Counted from the first letter of the stretch, positions 24,942-33,034 are shown. The stretch: 64,000 nucleotides of DNA from Hyphomicrobiaceae bacterium (GCA_020637815.1 JACKJS010000002.1:310001-374000), one strand, 5' to 3'. Notes: generated by a model not told the origin, from the letters alone. Numbers and translations are program-made.

Positions 24942-25100
24942 GTGCCATCGCATGATGCTTTGGAGCCAGTGCCGCACGCCCCGATTCGGCTCCGAACCGG
25001 CGGGTTTTCTCTGCTGCGCGCGTCGACGGGTCAGCGGTTGATGCTTGTCGGCGCGTTGCTCTCGGTTCTGTGGCTCGCCGTCTATTGGGCCTTGCAGTGA
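24942..25100 (+). CDS. Small single-pass membrane protein in the zinc operon
   Basis: A 52-residue ORF between zur and the zinc ABC ATPase. It starts at GTG 24942 with GGAAAGG (24927-24933) 8 bases upstream and ends at TGA 25098-25100. The first 30 residues are polar (VPSHDALEPVPHAPIRLRTG), then a single membrane helix LMLVGALLSVLWLAVYWALQ ends the protein. There is no known domain. Good spacing, codon-like GC bias and tight packing (28 bp after zur, 11 bp before the ATPase) argue that it is real. Two histidines could bind metal, but no function can be assigned. Confidence 0.6.
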   Translation: MPSHDALEPVPHAPIRLRTGGFSLLRASTGQRLMLVGALLSVLWLAVYWALQ

Positions 25101-25111
25101 GGACAGGCCCA

Positions 25112-25870
25112 GTGAGCGCACCCGCCATCAGCTTTCACAATCTGACCCTCGGCTACGACCGGCACCCGGCGGTGCACCACATCACAGGAGAGGTGGCGCA
25201 AGGGGCGCTTCTCGCCGTTGTCGGATCGAACGGTGCGGGCAAGTCCACCTTGCTCAAGGCCATCGTGGGAGAGTTGAAGCCGTTGAGCGGACGGCTCGAC
25301 CTGCACGGCAACGGAAAGCGCGATATCGCCTACCTGCCGCAGGTCGTCGACATCGACCGCGGCTTTCCCATTTCCGTCTTCGACTGCGTGGCCATGGGGC
25401 TTTGGCACGAGACCGGCGCGTCCGGCGGCCTCGATCCTTCGTGCGATGTACGCGTGGCCGAGGCCTTGGAAGCGGTCAGTTTGACGGGGCTCGCCTCGCG
25501 GCCGGTCGGCGCTTTGTCGGGCGGGCAATTTCAGCGGGTCCTGTTCGCGCGGCTTCTCCTGCAGGATGCGAAGATCATCCTTCTCGACGAACCGTTCCGC
25601 GCCGTGGATGCAAGAACCATCGCCGATCTCATCCGGCTGATTGGGCAATGGCAGAGCGAAGGGCGCACCGTGATTGCGGTGCTGCACGATATCGAACTCG
25701 TGCGCCGGTACTTTCCGGAAACCCTGCTTCTGGCAAGAGACGTCCTGGCTTGGGGCGAGACGCCGTCCGTGCTCACGCCGGTCAATCTCGACCGGTCGCG
25801 CCGGTTCGACGAGGCCTTCGACGACCATGCCGCCGTTTGCCACCATGACGAGGCGCGCGAAACCGCATGA
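25112..25870 (+). CDS. znuC: Zinc ABC transporter ATPase (ZnuC/AztA-like)
   Basis: A 252-residue ATPase of the manganese/zinc uptake ABC class. Walker A GSNGAGKST near 40, Q-loop IAYLPQVVDIDRGFPISVFD, signature LSGGQFQRVLFARLLLQD, Walker B IILLDEPFRAVD and H-loop VLHD are intact. The opening LTLGYDRHPAVHHITGEVAQ is closer to the AztA type than to enterobacterial ZnuC. I chose GTG 25112; ATG 25070 would overlap the small ORF. The stop overlaps the permease start (ATGA). Confidence 0.9.
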   Translation: MSAPAISFHNLTLGYDRHPAVHHITGEVAQGALLAVVGSNGAGKSTLLKAIVGELKPLSGRLDLHGNGKRDIAYLPQVVDIDRGFPISVFDCVAMGLWHETGASGGLDPSCDVRVAEALEAVSLTGLASRPVGALSGGQFQRVLFARLLLQDAKIILLDEPFRAVDARTIADLIRLIGQWQSEGRTVIAVLHDIELVRRYFPETLLLARDVLAWGETPSVLTPVNLDRSRRFDEAFDDHAAVCHHDEARETA

Positions 25871-26733
25871 TCCACGCCGTCCTCGATCCCTTCGTCGAGT
25901 TCGCCTTCATGCGGCGCGCGCTCGTGGGCTGTCTTGCCATCTCGATGACGGCGCCGCCGATCGGCGTGTTTCTGATGCTGCGGCGGATGAGCCTGATGGG
26001 CGATGCCATGGGCCATGCGATTCTGCCGGGCGCTGCCATCGGCTACCTCCTGGCCGGACTGTCGTTGTTCGCCATGAGCCTCGGCGGCTTCGCGGCGGGC
26101 CTTGCTGTCGCGCTCGCGGCCGGGCTCGTGGCGCGCTCACGGGTGATCCGCGAAGACGCGAGTTTGGCCGGCTTTTATCTGATCTCGCTGTCGCTCGGCG
26201 TGTTCCTCGTGTCAGTCCACGGCACCAATGTCGACCTCCTGCATGTGCTGTTCGGCTCGGTGCTCGCCCTCAACGACGCGGCGTTGCTGCTGGTTGCGTC
26301 GATTGCGACGGTATCCCTCGTCACGCTCGCGGTGATCTACCGGCCGCTCGTCTTGGAGTGCTTCGATCCGTATTATCTGCGCTCGGTAAGCAATTGGAGC
26401 TCGCCGACACATCTCATTTTCTTGGTGCTTGTGGTCTTGAACCTTGTTGCCGGGTTCCAGGCGCTCGGAACGCTGATGGCCGTCGGCATCATGTTGCTGC
26501 CGGCTGTGGGCGCCCGGTTCTGGGCCGACAATGCGGGCGGCATGATCGCCGTCGCCATCGCCGCGGCGTTGCTGTCGAGCTTCGCCGGTCTCCTCATCTC
26601 CTATCACTACAACGTGCCGACGGGCCCGACGGTCATCCTCGCCTGCGGCGCGTTCTATCTCTTCTCGATGCTTGCCGGCAGGCGGGGCGGCGCTCTTTGG
26701 GGGCTGATGCCGGCCAAGCATCTCGAAGCCTGA
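25867..26733 (+). CDS. znuB: Zinc ABC transporter permease (ZnuB/AztB-like)
   Basis: A 288-residue permease with eight or nine membrane segments. Family stretches are 'GVFLMLRRMSLMGDAMGHAI' near 34-53, HGTNVDLLHVLFGSVLALND, LVLECFDPYYLRSVS and FQALGTLMAVGIMLLPA. These are typical of the ABC-3 metal permease family. It is coupled to the ATPase gene by a 4-bp overlap and followed by the binding protein, so the three make a complete importer under Zur control (inferred). Confidence 0.93.
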   Translation: MIHAVLDPFVEFAFMRRALVGCLAISMTAPPIGVFLMLRRMSLMGDAMGHAILPGAAIGYLLAGLSLFAMSLGGFAAGLAVALAAGLVARSRVIREDASLAGFYLISLSLGVFLVSVHGTNVDLLHVLFGSVLALNDAALLLVASIATVSLVTLAVIYRPLVLECFDPYYLRSVSNWSSPTHLIFLVLVVLNLVAGFQALGTLMAVGIMLLPAVGARFWADNAGGMIAVAIAAALLSSFAGLLISYHYNVPTGPTVILACGAFYLFSMLAGRRGGALWGLMPAKHLEA

Positions 26734-26767
26734 TCCTCCCCATACGGAACACATGGAGTCACACATT

Positions 26768-27745
26768 ATGCGTCACCGCTTCATACCCATCCTAACCGCC
26801 GGGTTTCTCGCGTTTGGCCTTTCCAGTCCCGCGCTGGCGGCCGAGAAAGTCAACGCAGTCGCCTCCTTCAGCATTCTCGCCGACATGGTGAAAAATGTTG
26901 GTGGCGACCGCGTCGAGGTGACCGAACTCGTCGGACCGGATGGCGACGCGCATACATTCGACCCGACTCCGGCCGACGCCAAGAAGCTCGCACAGGCGGA
27001 CGTCTTTGTCGTGAATGGGCTCGGCTTTGAGGGCTGGATGGAGCGCCTCGAAACGTCGTCCGGGTTCAAGGGCGCCACGGTCGTGGCGAGCAAGGGCGTC
27101 ACGCCGCGCAAGATGGAGGAAGAGCACGACCATCACGCGGGCGCGGAGGACGATCATGACGAGCACGATCACGGCGGCGATGGCGAGGAGCACGCCGAGG
27201 GGCACCATGACCATGGAGACACCGATCCCCATGCGTGGCAGAACCTCGCCAATGGCGAGGTCTACGTGGCCAATATCCGCGATGGCCTGATTGCTGCCGA
27301 TCCGGATGGCAAGGCGGTTTACGAAGCCAATGCCGCGAAATACATCACCGCGTTGAAGGCGGAAGACGAGGCCGTCAAGGCCGCGCTGGCGGCGCTTCCA
27401 GAAACGCGGCGGCGCATCATCACGAGCCACGATGCGTTCGGCTATTTCGCGGCCGCGTACGGCCTCGAGATTCTAGCGCCGGAAGGCGTGAGCACCGAAA
27501 GCGAGCCCTCGGCCAAGGATGTGGCCAAGATCATCCGCCAAATCCGCAAGGACAAGATCCCGGCGGTGTTCATGGAGAACATCACCAACCCACAAATGCT
27601 GGAGCAGATCGCGAAGGAATCCGGTGCCAAGATCGGGGGCACGCTCTATTCCGATGCACTCTCGGCAAAGGATGGTCCCGCGCCGACCTATCTCGACATG
27701 TTCAAGCATAATGTCGGCGCGCTGACGGCCGCGCTGTCCTCCTAA
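26768..27745 (+). CDS. znuA: Zinc ABC transporter substrate-binding protein (ZnuA/AztC-like)
   Basis: A 325-residue periplasmic cluster A-I binding protein. Signal peptide to about residue 25 (LSSPALAAEKV). Zinc ligands are visible at GDAHTFDPTPAD (about 61-72), DPHAWQNLANGEVYVANI (about 155) and TSHDAFGYFAAAYGL (about 219), and a Glu/Asp in the C-terminal lobe (TLYSDALS). Between the first two ligands is a long loop with about 11 His and many Asp/Glu (27109-27229), the acidic His-rich loop of zinc-specific ZnuA proteins. ATG 26768 is used; ATG 26753 adds five residues. Confidence 0.95.
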   Translation: MRHRFIPILTAGFLAFGLSSPALAAEKVNAVASFSILADMVKNVGGDRVEVTELVGPDGDAHTFDPTPADAKKLAQADVFVVNGLGFEGWMERLETSSGFKGATVVASKGVTPRKMEEEHDHHAGAEDDHDEHDHGGDGEEHAEGHHDHGDTDPHAWQNLANGEVYVANIRDGLIAADPDGKAVYEANAAKYITALKAEDEAVKAALAALPETRRRIITSHDAFGYFAAAYGLEILAPEGVSTESEPSAKDVAKIIRQIRKDKIPAVFMENITNPQMLEQIAKESGAKIGGTLYSDALSAKDGPAPTYLDMFKHNVGALTAALSS

Positions 27746-27752
27746 GGAAACG

Positions 27753-27792
27753 CCGCGAGAGGAGCGGCAGCCGCACGCCGCTCCTCTCGCGG
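27753..27792 (+). terminator. 16-bp perfect hairpin after znuA
   Basis: CCGCGAGAGGAGCGGC (27753-27768) and GCCGCTCCTCTCGCGG (27777-27792) pair without mismatch around an 8-base loop, starting 7 bases after the znuA stop. No T-run follows, so it may act as a weak terminator or as an mRNA 3'-end protector. Confidence 0.6.
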
Positions 27793-27856
27793 AAAGACCG
27801 CAAGCCCCAATGGCGCTTCAAGCGGCATTAAGGGCCTTTTATGCGGCCTAATGATG

Positions 27857-27873
27857 TAATGTTATAACGTATA
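27857..27873 (+). promoter_or_regulatory. Zur-box-like operator before the COG0523 gene
   Basis: TAATGTTATAACGTATA centres on GTTATAAC (27861-27868), an exact palindrome, extended to ATGTTATAACGT. It lies 12 bases before the gene start and is stronger than the site at zur. Its position predicts expression of the downstream GTPase only when zinc is scarce. Confidence 0.7.
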
Positions 27874-27885
27874 AAGAGGCAGGTT

Positions 27886-29136
27886 ATGGACGCAACGCTC
27901 ATGGACCATCTGAATAGGGCCAAAGCCGGAAAGGATGGCCGGCTTCCCGTCACCGTTCTGTCGGGCTTTCTCGGTGCGGGCAAAACCACCTTGCTCAATC
28001 GTGTGCTCGCCAATCGCGAGGGGCGCAAAGTCGCGGTGATCGTGAACGACATGAGCGAGATCAACGTGGACGCGGAGTTGGTCAGAAAGGGCGGCGCCGG
28101 CCTCTCGCGGACCGACGAGGCCCTCGTGGAAATGTCGAACGGGTGCATTTGCTGCACGCTTCGCGAAGACCTTCTGAACGAAGTGCGCCGTCTCGCCGAG
28201 GAGGGCCGGTTCGACTATTTGCTCATCGAATCCTCGGGCATCTCGGAGCCGTTGCCGGTGGCGACGACCTTCGACTTTCGCGATGAGGACGGCAACAGTC
28301 TTTCCGACCTCACCCGTCTCGACACGATGGTGACGGTGGTTGATGCGGCGGGGCTCGTGGGCGACTATCAGTCCCAGGAATTTTTGACCGATCGCGGGCT
28401 TGGGCTCGACGAGACCGATGTGCGTCCGCTCGTGTCTCTTCTCGTCGATCAGATCGAGTTCGCGGACGTGATCGTGTTGAACAAGCTCGACCTCGCGACG
28501 CCGGAACAGGTGGCGGCGGCGCGCGCGATCATCCGGTCGTTGAATTCAAGCGCGAAAGTCATCGAGACGAGCGAGGGCGATGTGCCGCTGTCGGACATTC
28601 TCGACACCGGTCTCTTCGATTTCGGTGCCGCGCAGACGCATCCGACTTGGTTCCAAGAACTGAACGGCTTCAAAGACCACACGCCCGAGACGGAAGAATA
28701 TGGGATCGCAAGCTTCACCTATCGCGCGCGGGCGCCGTTCAATCCCGAAAAGCTCCACGCCTTCTTCAATCAGACTTGGCCGAACGTGATCCGTGCCAAG
28801 GGCTTTTTCTGGTTGGCGACCCGGCCTCAATGGGTGGGCGAGCTCAGCCAGGCCGGTCCGCTGGTGCGGCACGAGGGCATCGGCTTTTGGTGGGCGGCCG
28901 TGCCGCAAGCACGCTGGCCCGACGATGCCGACGGTGTACGGCAGGTCATGAAGCGTTGGGACGGTACGTGGGGGGACCGGCGCCAAGAACTCGTCTTCAT
29001 CGGTACGCGCGCCATGGACCGGGAAGCCATCACGGCGGCGCTGAACGCCTGCCTCGTCGAAAACGCCCGCAAGGAAGACCTGGTTGCGGGGCTGTGGCGC
29101 GGGCTGCCCGACCCGTTCCCCCTCTGGCAGGCTTAG
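27886..29136 (+). CDS. COG0523 zinc metallochaperone GTPase (ZigA/CobW-like)
   Basis: A 416-residue G3E GTPase. P-loop GFLGAGKT at 27-34, the metal-binding CxCC motif in SNGCICCTLREDL (Cys87, 89, 90), the Glu-rich switch ESSGISEPLPVA, and base-specificity NKLD in VIVLNKLDLATPEQ. The C-terminal CobW-C domain has FNPEKLHAFF and 'AKGFFWLATRPQWVGELSQA'. Such proteins under Zur control are thought to deliver zinc to client enzymes during shortage. The operator just upstream and the zinc transporter beside it argue for a zinc role over cobalamin synthesis. Confidence 0.93.
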   Translation: MDATLMDHLNRAKAGKDGRLPVTVLSGFLGAGKTTLLNRVLANREGRKVAVIVNDMSEINVDAELVRKGGAGLSRTDEALVEMSNGCICCTLREDLLNEVRRLAEEGRFDYLLIESSGISEPLPVATTFDFRDEDGNSLSDLTRLDTMVTVVDAAGLVGDYQSQEFLTDRGLGLDETDVRPLVSLLVDQIEFADVIVLNKLDLATPEQVAAARAIIRSLNSSAKVIETSEGDVPLSDILDTGLFDFGAAQTHPTWFQELNGFKDHTPETEEYGIASFTYRARAPFNPEKLHAFFNQTWPNVIRAKGFFWLATRPQWVGELSQAGPLVRHEGIGFWWAAVPQARWPDDADGVRQVMKRWDGTWGDRRQELVFIGTRAMDREAITAALNACLVENARKEDLVAGLWRGLPDPFPLWQA

Positions 29137-29168
29137 CGCCCGTCGCGCGGACCGGCTAAAAGGGGGGC

Positions 29169-29540
29169 ATGACCGGCGGCTCGCGGCGATGGCTCTGGTT
29201 TCCGTTCGTGCTTTTTGGCGCGTGGCTTGTCTATGCCGCGCTCGGGCCCGAAGACTGGCAGATCAGGCTCGGCTTGCATTGGCTGGTCGAGCACGCGCTG
29301 GCCTTCTTCCTCCTGACCGTGCTCGCCTGCATCGCCTATCCGAGGCCAATGATCGTCGCGGGGCTGCTCGTGCCGTTCGCGGTGGGCCTGGAGGCCGCGC
29401 AAGGGCTCACGCCGGACCGCACCGCGGACGTGGCCACGGCGCTCGTGGCCGCCGCCGCCGTGTCGCTGGCGGCGCTCCTTGCCGATCTCGTCCTTGCCTG
29501 GCGAAAAGGCTGGAAAGACGGTGCGACCGGGCCGCCCTAG
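29169..29540 (+). CDS. VanZ-like small membrane protein
   Basis: A 123-residue protein with three or four hydrophobic segments. The stretch LHWLVEHALAFFLLTVLACI followed by YPRPM and GLEAAQGLTPDRTADVATAL has the layout of short VanZ-like proteins (VAHxxAF...E..Q...P.R..D). The function of such proteins outside teicoplanin resistance is unknown. It lies between the COG0523 gene and ispG, 32 bp after the former. Confidence 0.7.
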   Translation: MTGGSRRWLWFPFVLFGAWLVYAALGPEDWQIRLGLHWLVEHALAFFLLTVLACIAYPRPMIVAGLLVPFAVGLEAAQGLTPDRTADVATALVAAAAVSLAALLADLVLAWRKGWKDGATGPP

Positions 29541-29587
29541 CGCGCCGCTCCCAAATGTGATGTATCGTGGCGCCGAAGGAGATCGAG

Positions 29588-30889
29588 GTGACGATCATCG
29601 CGCGAAAGCAGACTGTTCCGGTCAATATCGGCGGCGTGACCATGGGTGGGGGCGCACCCGTCGTGGTGCAATCCATGACCAACACGGACACCGCGGATGT
29701 GGGCCAGACCGTCGCCCAAGTGGCGGCGCTCGCCCGCGCCGGATCGGAGCTGGTGCGCATCACCGTGGATCGCGAAGAGGCCGCCGCCGCGGTGCCGCTC
29801 ATTCGCGCCCAGCTCGACAAGCAGGGCGTCGACGTGCCGCTGATCGGCGACTTCCACTATAACGGCCACACCCTGCTCGCCGAATATGGCGAGTGCGCCG
29901 AGGCGTTGGCGAAATACCGGATCAATCCCGGCAATGTCGGCTTCAAGGACAAGCGCGACAAACAATTCTCCCAGATCATCGAGATCGCACTGAAGCACAG
30001 CAAGCCCGTGCGTATCGGCGTGAACTGGGGCAGCCTCGATCAAGAGCTGCTGACCCGGCTCATGGACGAGAATGCGCAAAAGCCCAATCCGCAGGATGCG
30101 CGCGAGGTGATGCACGAGGCGATCGTGCAATCGGCGCTGCTGTCGGCGGGACGGGCGCAGGCGCTCGGCATGGGCGCGGACAATATCGTGCTCTCGGCGA
30201 AAGTGTCGGCGGTGCAGGATCTGATCGCCGTCTACCGCATGCTGGCGGCACGCTCGGATCTCGCGCTCCATCTTGGGCTCACCGAGGCCGGCATGGGCTC
30301 CAAGGGCATCGTCGCTTCGTCGGCCGCGCTGTCGGTGCTGCTGCAGGAAGGGATCGGCGACACGATCCGTATTTCGCTCACGCCGGAGCCCGGCGGAGAC
30401 CGTGCGCTCGAGGTCAAGGTCGCGCAGGAGCTGCTGCAAAGCATGGGCTTCCGCGCCTTCGTGCCGCTGGTGGCGGCGTGTCCGGGCTGCGGGCGCACCA
30501 CGTCCACCACGTTCCAGGAGCTCGCGCGCGACATACAAGATTTCATCCGCGATCAGATGCCGGATTGGAAGCGCCGTTATCCCGGCGTGGAAACGCTCAA
30601 CGTGGCGGTGATGGGCTGCATCGTGAACGGGCCTGGCGAATCCAAGCATGCCGATATCGGCATTTCGCTGCCCGGGACGGGCGAAGCGCCGGCCGCGCCT
30701 GTCTTCGTTGAAGGTAAGAAGGTCACGACGTTGCGCGGTCCGGGCGCTTCCGCAGATTTCAAACGGATGGTGCTCGACTATATCGAGCGCCGCTTCGGCC
30801 GTGACGGTCTCGGTCGTGACGGTCTCGGTCCTGACGGTCTGGGGCAAGGCGATCTCGGGCAAGAGACGAGCCGCACTGCGGCGGAGTAG
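29588..30889 (+). CDS. ispG: 4-hydroxy-3-methylbut-2-enyl diphosphate synthase IspG (GcpE)
   Basis: IspG is the 4Fe-4S enzyme that turns MEcPP into HMBPP in the MEP isoprenoid pathway. About 433 residues: TIM-barrel start VNIGGVTMGGGAPVVVQSMT, GDFHYNGH, RINPGNVGFKDK, LGLTEAGMGSKGIVASSAAL; the cluster cysteines are in ACPGCGRTTS and MGCIVNGPGESKHAD. I prefer GTG 29588 because AAGGAG lies 6 bases upstream; GTG 29567 is also in frame. The last 35 residues extend beyond the usual end and consist of pentapeptide repeats (RDGLG, RDGLG, PDGLG, QGDLG). Confidence 0.97.
   Translation: MTIIARKQTVPVNIGGVTMGGGAPVVVQSMTNTDTADVGQTVAQVAALARAGSELVRITVDREEAAAAVPLIRAQLDKQGVDVPLIGDFHYNGHTLLAEYGECAEALAKYRINPGNVGFKDKRDKQFSQIIEIALKHSKPVRIGVNWGSLDQELLTRLMDENAQKPNPQDAREVMHEAIVQSALLSAGRAQALGMGADNIVLSAKVSAVQDLIAVYRMLAARSDLALHLGLTEAGMGSKGIVASSAALSVLLQEGIGDTIRISLTPEPGGDRALEVKVAQELLQSMGFRAFVPLVAACPGCGRTTSTTFQELARDIQDFIRDQMPDWKRRYPGVETLNVAVMGCIVNGPGESKHADIGISLPGTGEAPAAPVFVEGKKVTTLRGPGASADFKRMVLDYIERRFGRDGLGRDGLGPDGLGQGDLGQETSRTAAE
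30800..30859 (+). repeat. 15-bp tandem repeat at the 3' end of ispG
   Basis: Two identical units CGTGACGGTCTCGGT (30800-30814, 30815-30829), a third with three changes (30830-30844) and a fourth decayed unit (30845-30859). All keep the reading frame and encode a Gly/Asp/Leu pentapeptide. Confidence 0.85.
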
Positions 30890-30900
30890 CGCTGCTTCGG

Positions 30901-31845
30901 CTACGACGGAGACTGCCGAAGGAGCCGGCAGATATCGGCGAATTTGGTGGCGATCTCCGCGACAGTCTCCTCGCTGAGATCCATTGTGTCCGGGGTCTCG
31001 ACTGCGGCCGCCAGCCTATCCATACCCTTAGTAATATCCTCCGGCGTCTGACGTTCCGTGAACAGCGCAAGAAATTTTTGCCATGCGAACACCGGAATGC
31101 CTGCGAGCCTTTCGTCGAAAAGCTCCGCGATATACTCGTCCATGATGCCGGTTCGCGCCAAGCGGCCAAAATTGCTTTGATCCGCGGCAGGCACGTCGAT
31201 GATCGGATCGCTCTTGACCGGGTAATGCTTTGTGACGGTCGAGATATCGATCGTTCGATCTCCCGTCCCGCCCTTCCGGTGTTGCCAATACCAATTCCGG
31301 TACTCCGCGGCTTGCCGGGCTCCGACGACAAACGGCATGAAAACTTGGGGCGATCCGGAGATCACGTTTGATAGAGCCCAAGGGACGACAACCAACAAGT
31401 CCTGCGGCGCGCACACGGCTGACGTGACCTTGTACCGGAAACTAGGCTCGCGTTCCTTCGCAAGGACGTACCATCCCTTGAGTTCGATCCCCAGAATGAC
31501 GCGAGGCTCCACGCCTGGCGCCGAGGCACGAAGCACAACATCTGGAAAAGTCTGCGGCTGCCGTTCGAAGCTATACAGCGCGTAACTTCGATCTGGATCC
31601 CATAGCGATCGGAGCTTGTTGAGGGACGAGACGACTTGCTCCTCGATGGTCGCGCCCAGGGATGAATTGAATGCGAAGAGGTCCGTGGCCAACACTCCGG
31701 AGACGGCTAGCTCGGACTCGAATTGCGACGGAAGAGTGAACAGCGCCTTCCTCACGGCCTGCCAAAGCCCGAAATGCTCCCAGGCGGCGCTGGGTTCCTC
31801 GGGCTCAGGCGGAGGTGGACCTGTCGTTTCGTCGTAGTGAGTCAA
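30901..31845 (-). CDS. Putative Type II restriction endonuclease (PD-(D/E)xK)
   Basis: A 314-residue protein that I cannot place in a named family by sequence. It has a readable PD-(D/E)xK nuclease core: Pro101-Asp102 in QTFPDVVLRA, then Glu121-Leu-Lys123 in ILGIELKGWYVLAKE, and an upstream helix glutamate pair at IEEQVVSSLNKLRSLW (about 68-69). It directly follows, and overlaps by 41 bp, a DNA methyltransferase gene on the same strand, the standard layout of a Type II system. The start is TTG 31845, with AAAGGA right against it, so the exact start is uncertain. The specificity is not predictable. Confidence 0.65.
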   Translation of the reverse strand: MTHYDETTGPPPPEPEEPSAAWEHFGLWQAVRKALFTLPSQFESELAVSGVLATDLFAFNSSLGATIEEQVVSSLNKLRSLWDPDRSYALYSFERQPQTFPDVVLRASAPGVEPRVILGIELKGWYVLAKEREPSFRYKVTSAVCAPQDLLVVVPWALSNVISGSPQVFMPFVVGARQAAEYRNWYWQHRKGGTGDRTIDISTVTKHYPVKSDPIIDVPAADQSNFGRLARTGIMDEYIAELFDERLAGIPVFAWQKFLALFTERQTPEDITKGMDRLAAAVETPDTMDLSEETVAEIATKFADICRLLRQSPS

Positions 31846-32887
31846 TCCTTTGAGCCTCGCGCCTCAGACGTTCGCCTGCCACGGTGAAATATTCGGGGAT
31901 GAGTTCGGCGCCATAACAGCGCCTTTCCGCTCTCAGGGAGGCGACCGCACCGGAACACAAGCCGCCGAACGGCTCCCAAACCACATCGCCAACGTCCGTC
32001 GACGCGAGAATGATCCGCTCAACCAATTTGAGCGGCTTCTGGTTCATGTGAAGGCACTTAAATCCCTTGCCTTTGATGCGCTCGATGCCTCGAACCGCAG
32101 GCTCGCTCCACACATTCGTGATCCCATGAGCGTGGTTCCACTTGCTGCGCATCGAAGCCCACTTCGCCTCGGATAGGGGAGTCTTGCCATCGATCGAGAA
32201 ATACGGCCGCCGCGTTGGCAACCCGTGCTCGGCGGCATATCGGGCCAAAGCGACCATCTTGTCGGGCGGCGGGAAGTACCACATGTGGCACTGCGTAAAA
32301 TATTTCCGGGTCGCCGCATTGGCGACACCGCAGGCTTCATTCGTCTTGGAGAGTGGCAGCCCGCTGCGAAGCCACTCGGCGCGCAACCAAGATTTGAGAG
32401 GCAACAACGTTCCCGTCTCGTCGGGAAGCTTGGCTTCGCGCACGTACTGAACGCAAATTTCCGTAACGACCGGGAATCCGCGGATGGTGTCGCCGTTGCA
32501 GTTGCCAGCGATGTGGCCGATGCCCTTGTCCCAAATATGCGCGGCCTTGTAATTCCAGCCATGCGTCTTGAGAACGGGATGCACCTCGGCCCAACCCACC
32601 TCGGAACACCAAAACCACAACGTCGTTTCGGGGCTCGACAAGCGCGACCACTCGGCGATGTGCGGTGCGTACCATGCCGCAAGGTCGTCGGGCGACTTCG
32701 GGTCGCCGGGAAATTTGTTCAAGCCGTAAGGTCCGTCCGCAACGATGACTATGGGGCTGGGCCAACGGGAGTAGCAATTCATTGCGTCCGCCAGTTCGAT
32801 GCGGACCGAGCCGGTGCCGCCCGCACCAAGCTCAATTGGGGACGTTTTCCTAGCAGGAAACTTAACAACGTTGCTCTTGAGTGCCAT
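31805..32887 (-). CDS. DNA amino-methyltransferase (N6-adenine or N4-cytosine, beta class)
   Basis: A 360-residue site-specific DNA methyltransferase. Catalytic motif IV comes first, IVIVADGPYGLNKFPGDP with DGPYG at 51-55 (a DPPY variant), the SAM-binding motif I near the C-terminus is WEPFGGLCSGAVASL (304-318), and HMNQKPLKLVERII just before it is a motif X-like helix. This order defines the beta class. The middle part (100-270) would be the target-recognition region. ATG 32887 is preferred; the frame stays open to 32980. It is followed by an overlapping putative nuclease gene, so the pair is read as restriction-modification. Confidence 0.9.
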   Translation of the reverse strand: MALKSNVVKFPARKTSPIELGAGGTGSVRIELADAMNCYSRWPSPIVIVADGPYGLNKFPGDPKSPDDLAAWYAPHIAEWSRLSSPETTLWFWCSEVGWAEVHPVLKTHGWNYKAAHIWDKGIGHIAGNCNGDTIRGFPVVTEICVQYVREAKLPDETGTLLPLKSWLRAEWLRSGLPLSKTNEACGVANAATRKYFTQCHMWYFPPPDKMVALARYAAEHGLPTRRPYFSIDGKTPLSEAKWASMRSKWNHAHGITNVWSEPAVRGIERIKGKGFKCLHMNQKPLKLVERIILASTDVGDVVWEPFGGLCSGAVASLRAERRCYGAELIPEYFTVAGERLRREAQRIDSLRRNDRSTSA

Positions 32888-32936
32888 CTCTACAGCTTGT
32901 ATCCGCCCCCGATTGCGCTGCCATGATGTTGTGGTT

Positions 32937-32950
32937 TGCTCCGTGGAGCA
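32937..32950. promoter_or_regulatory. Short palindrome upstream of the methyltransferase gene
   Basis: TGCTCC-GT-GGAGCA is a perfect inverted repeat 50 bp before the methyltransferase ATG, extended by GGTT/AACC with one bulged base. It could be an operator for autoregulation by the methyltransferase; no separate controller protein gene is visible. Confidence 0.3.
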
Positions 32951-33034
32951 ACCGCACAGATAGGAACATAGCAGGAACATTCAGGGGGTAAACGATGCGA
33001 AACGCTTCGTCGAAACGCATGATTGCACCGCTCT

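Noticed and set aside
25867..29136. A complete aztABCD operon with an AztD chaperone
   Set aside because: The ATPase and permease look AztA/AztB-like, but the gene after the binding protein is a COG0523 GTPase and no AztD-like secreted protein is present.
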